A stretch of 7,509 bases of DNA from NCBI GenBank assembly GCA_022701925.1, contig JAKONM010000259.1, positions 1-7,509 of the forward strand, given 5' to 3'. Of the stretch, positions 5,831-7,509 are shown one piece after another. The position numbers were made by a program, and so were the translations under genes. Below the pieces are notes generated by a model. It saw only the letters and a list, made by a program, of their open reading frames with translations, searched no databases and was not told where the DNA came from. Position 1 is the stretch's first letter, and every line of letters begins with the position of its first letter. Source of the stretch: Microbacteriaceae bacterium (GTDB lineage: Bacteria; Actinomycetota; Actinomycetes; Actinomycetales; Microbacteriaceae).

Positions 5831-6505
5831 ATGAACGACGAGTTAACGCAGGACAGGACGGCGCGGGCCGCGAAGCACGCAGCGCTGTCCGACCCGGCGC
5901 GGCTGCACATCGTCGACCTGCTCGCCGGTGGCGACCACTCCTCAAGTGAACTGCAGGCTGCGATCGGCACCAGCTCGAACCTGCTCGCGCACCACCTCAA
6001 CGTGCTGGAGCGGGCCGGGCTGATCACTCGGCACCGCTCTGAGGCGGACCGACGGCGCAGCTACGTCCGCCTCGTGGCGGACGGCCTCGAACCGCTCGCT
6101 CCGACACCTGTGGGCGATGCGGAGCGGGTGGTCTTCGTCTGCACGGCGAACTCCGCGCGCTCCCAACTCGCTGCCGCGCTCTGGCAGCAGGCGAGCCGCA
6201 TACCGGTGGCATCGGCCGGCACCCACCCGGCCGACCGGGTCGACCCCGGTGCCATCGAAGTCGCTCGACGCCACGGGCTGGACTTCACACCCCTCTCGCC
6301 GGTGCAGCTGGATTCGGTTCGGCTCGACGGCGACCTGATCATCACCGTGTGCGATTCCGCGCACGAAGAACTCCACGGCACAGACGCCCTGCATTGGTCG
6401 GTGCCCGACCCGGTCCGCGCAGGCACGCAGGAGGCCTTCGACCTGGCCTTCGACGACCTCGTGCAACGGATACAGGACTTGGCTCCCCGGATCACCGCCG
6501 GCTGA
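5831..6505 (+). CDS. Fused ArsR-type regulator and arsenate reductase-like LMW phosphatase (224 aa)
   Basis: This is a two-domain protein. Residues 1-85 are a winged helix of ArsR type (LSDPARLHIVDLL, recognition helix near TSSNLLAHHLNVLERAGLI, wing near RRRSYVRL). Residues 98-224 are an LMW-phosphatase/arsenate reductase domain with P-loop C104-T-A-N-S-A-R110-S-Q, C174 in TVCDSAHEE and general acid D193 in WSVPDP. The DNA-binding half has no cysteine, so the usual arsenite-sensing thiols are missing. The second relay cysteine, normally soon after CDxxxE, is also absent. Such fusions are known in actinobacteria, where they sit in ars operons. It may repress the shared promoter and respond through its catalytic domain, which is inference. 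ATG 5831 is chosen over 5795 because 5795 lies in the -35 element; GAGG at 5825-5828 is too close for a normal site, so translation is likely leaderless. Confidence 0.9.
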   Translation: MNDELTQDRTARAAKHAALSDPARLHIVDLLAGGDHSSSELQAAIGTSSNLLAHHLNVLERAGLITRHRSEADRRRSYVRLVADGLEPLAPTPVGDAERVVFVCTANSARSQLAAALWQQASRIPVASAGTHPADRVDPGAIEVARRHGLDFTPLSPVQLDSVRLDGDLIITVCDSAHEELHGTDALHWSVPDPVRAGTQEAFDLAFDDLVQRIQDLAPRITAG

Positions 6506-6519
6506 CTGCCATGCAGCCG
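6499..6519. terminator. Possible hairpin terminator between convergent genes
   Basis: CGGCTG (6499-6504) pairs with CAGCCG (6514-6519) around a 9-base loop, overlapping the stop codon of the fusion gene. An alternative GCCGA-CGGC-TCGGC hairpin lies at 6516-6529. Neither has a T-run. Both lie in the 42-base gap between the convergent fusion gene and arsR, where a terminator would be expected. Confidence 0.3.
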
Positions 6520-6547
6520 ACGGCTCGGCGAGCGAGTGCTCCGGGGG

Positions 6548-6913
6548 TCAGGCCGAGGTGAGGACGGACGCGATCGCGTCGAGCGAGCCCGGCACGATCC
6601 GGTAGTACGCCCACGTACCCCGCTTCGACCGGGTCAGGAACCCCGCGTCGACGAGCACCTTCAGGTGATGCGACACCGTCGGCTGAGACAACCCGATCGG
6701 CTCGGTCAGATCGCAGACGCAAGCCTCGGCGTCCTGATGCGCGGCGACGATCGACAGCAGGCGGAGCCGAGCCGGGTCCGCCAACGCCTTCAACGTCCTC
6801 GCGAGCCGATCAGCGGCGTCCTGCTCGAGTACGGCCCGCGTGACCGGAGCGCAGCAGGCAGCAGTCGGCGCAGGCTCGAGAGTCAATGACGTAGTGGGCA
6901 CGGGAGCCATCAT
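6548..6913 (-). CDS. arsR: ArsR/SmtB-family arsenite-responsive repressor, CgArsR-like (121 aa)
   Basis: This is a cytoplasmic winged-helix repressor predicted to leave DNA when arsenite or antimonite binds its cysteines. The fold is clear: LARTLKALADPARLRLLSIV (residues 37-56), C65-V-C67-D-L at the start of the DNA-binding unit, recognition helix SQPTVSHHLKVLVDAGFL (76-93) and a wing with RGTWAYYRI. An N-terminal pair C20-C21 plus C65/C67 matches the arrangement of the Corynebacterium glutamicum ArsR site (a Cys-Cys pair plus a helix cysteine) instead of the E. coli type. Start codons ATG 6913 and ATG 6910 are adjacent; either gives nearly the same protein and neither has a good Shine-Dalgarno. 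GATACT (6934-6929) is a good -10 candidate. The frame continues upstream to 7309 but only as antisense of the flavoprotein. It is divergent from that flavoprotein gene and probably controls both. Confidence 0.93.
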   Translation of the reverse strand: MMAPVPTTSLTLEPAPTAACCAPVTRAVLEQDAADRLARTLKALADPARLRLLSIVAAHQDAEACVCDLTEPIGLSQPTVSHHLKVLVDAGFLTRSKRGTWAYYRIVPGSLDAIASVLTSA

Positions 6914-6922
6914 CGCACCGTA

Positions 6923-6977
6923 TTGACAAGTATCGATGTATCGAGCGACGATGGCTGCATCGACCAACATCGATGCA
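6923..6977. promoter_or_regulatory. Divergent promoter and operator repeats between arsR and the flavoprotein gene
   Basis: Rightward -35 TTGACA (6923-6928) and -10 GACGAT (6947-6952, 18-base spacer) would start near 6959. Two tandem 8-mers, AGTATCGA and TGTATCGA, fill 6929-6944, over the leftward -10 GATACT (6934-6929). A perfect inverted repeat, TGCATCGA (6956-6963), CCAACA, TCGATGCA (6970-6977), sits over the rightward start point. The shared TCGAT core suggests two sites for the same dimeric ArsR. The sequence differs from the dyad at 5792-5823, so the two regulators probably have separate operators. Confidence 0.55.
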
Positions 6978-7004
6978 CGGCTCAGCTGTGCTGGAGGAGG
7001 ACCC

Positions 7005-7509
7005 ATGACGCTCGAATCCGACGACAGGGCAGCACTGCCGGTCGCCATCATCGGCGCAGGACCGGTCGGGCTCGCCGCCGCAGCCCACCTCGCCGAGCGA
7101 GGCATCCCCTTCACCGTGCTCGAGGCAGGCGATCGCGCCGGCGCAGGCATCGCCGCGTGGGGCCACGTCCGGCTCTTCTCCCCGTGGCAGTACGCGATCG
7201 ACGATGCCGCCGAGCGCCTCCTGACCGCAACCGCATGGGAGCGACCGAAGGAGACCCGAGTGCCCCACGGGCGGGAGCTCGTCGAGCAGTACCTCGCCCC
7301 GCTGTCCAAGACCGCAGCCCTCGCCCCACATATCCGCTACGGCTCTCGAGTGCAGTCGGTCTCGCGCCGCGGGATGGACCGCACCCGCACCACCGGACGC
7401 CGAGAGACGCCGTTCGTGCTCCGCGTCCAGCACGACGAGGGCACCACGGACCTACTCGCCCGCGCTGTTATCGACACGTCGGGAACGACCACGACACCGA
7501 ACGGCATGC
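7005..7509 (+). CDS. arsO: ArsO-like FAD/NAD(P)-binding flavoprotein, N-terminal part (truncated by window edge)
   Basis: This is a flavin-dependent oxidoreductase of the type found in actinobacterial ars operons and called ArsO there, where a monooxygenase role is proposed but the reaction is not settled. The 168 visible codons show a Rossmann FAD site, VAIIGAGPVGLAAAAHL (residues 13-29), the acidic strand end VLEAGD, and a family-like segment HVRLFSPWQYAIDDAAERLL where the flavin and substrate region begins. The rest lies past the right edge. ATG 7005 is well supported: GGAGGAGG at 6993-7000 lies 4 bases upstream, a strong contrast with the leaderless-looking genes to its left. It is divergent from arsR with operator repeats between them, so arsenite induction is likely. 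The symbol is by context and resemblance; an arsenite pump gene may follow outside the window. Confidence 0.8.
   Translation, partial: MTLESDDRAALPVAIIGAGPVGLAAAAHLAERGIPFTVLEAGDRAGAGIAAWGHVRLFSPWQYAIDDAAERLLTATAWERPKETRVPHGRELVEQYLAPLSKTAALAPHIRYGSRVQSVSRRGMDRTRTTGRRETPFVLRVQHDEGTTDLLARAVIDTSGTTTTPNGM

Noticed and set aside
6914..7309. Long upstream extension of the arsR frame on the minus strand
   Set aside because: It would cross the divergent promoter and operator repeats and be antisense to the flavoprotein; the ArsR fold begins after ATG 6913.
1..7509. CRISPR array, tRNA or rRNA genes, insertion-sequence ends
   Set aside because: No regularly spaced repeats, no cloverleaf-like or rRNA sequence, and no transposase or matching terminal inverted repeats were seen on either strand.

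Overview
This is a high-GC actinobacterial window. The GC-biased codon use, mycothiol-type arsenate reductases, a LexA-like box of actinobacterial form and several genes that look leaderless all fit. The protein families are most reminiscent of Microbacteriaceae and relatives, but that placement is from memory and not tested here. A conjugative relaxase next to metal-resistance genes suggests a plasmid or an integrative conjugative element.

Left part (1-1955). The minus strand carries the N-terminal 189 codons of a MobF (TrwC-type) relaxase that runs off the left edge; its GTG start directly follows an in-frame stop. Upstream of it lies about 730 bases without a convincing gene. This stretch holds strong hairpins and short repeats, and is the natural place for an origin of transfer. 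Two small plus-strand genes follow: a 51-residue putative zinc-ribbon protein, and a 102-residue protein whose start codon lies 2 bases after a near-perfect SOS (LexA) box.

Middle (1956-3166). A minus-strand ankyrin-repeat protein and a plus-strand thioredoxin-fold protein (selenoprotein-like 'DF' type) are divergently transcribed from a 92-base gap.

Right part (3221-7509) is an arsenic-resistance island made of two divergent units. Unit one reads leftward as an aquaporin-type arsenite channel, a CoA-disulfide-reductase-like flavoprotein and a single-cysteine arsenate reductase. The last two overlap by 4 bases. Unit one is divergent from a fused ArsR/arsenate-reductase gene. A perfect 8-bp inverted repeat in the 47-base gap forms two mirror-image promoters, both placing transcription starts 1-2 bases from the start codons. 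Unit two is a CgArsR-like repressor, with a Cys-Cys pair and a C-V-C motif, divergent from an ArsO-like flavoprotein cut by the right edge. Their shared gap holds tandem and inverted TCGAT-type repeats that look like operators.

Together the genes suggest arsenate reduction to arsenite, exit of arsenite through the channel, redox recycling by flavoproteins and thiol proteins, and two regulators of different design. No arsenite pump (Acr3 or ArsB) is visible; one may lie beyond the right edge.
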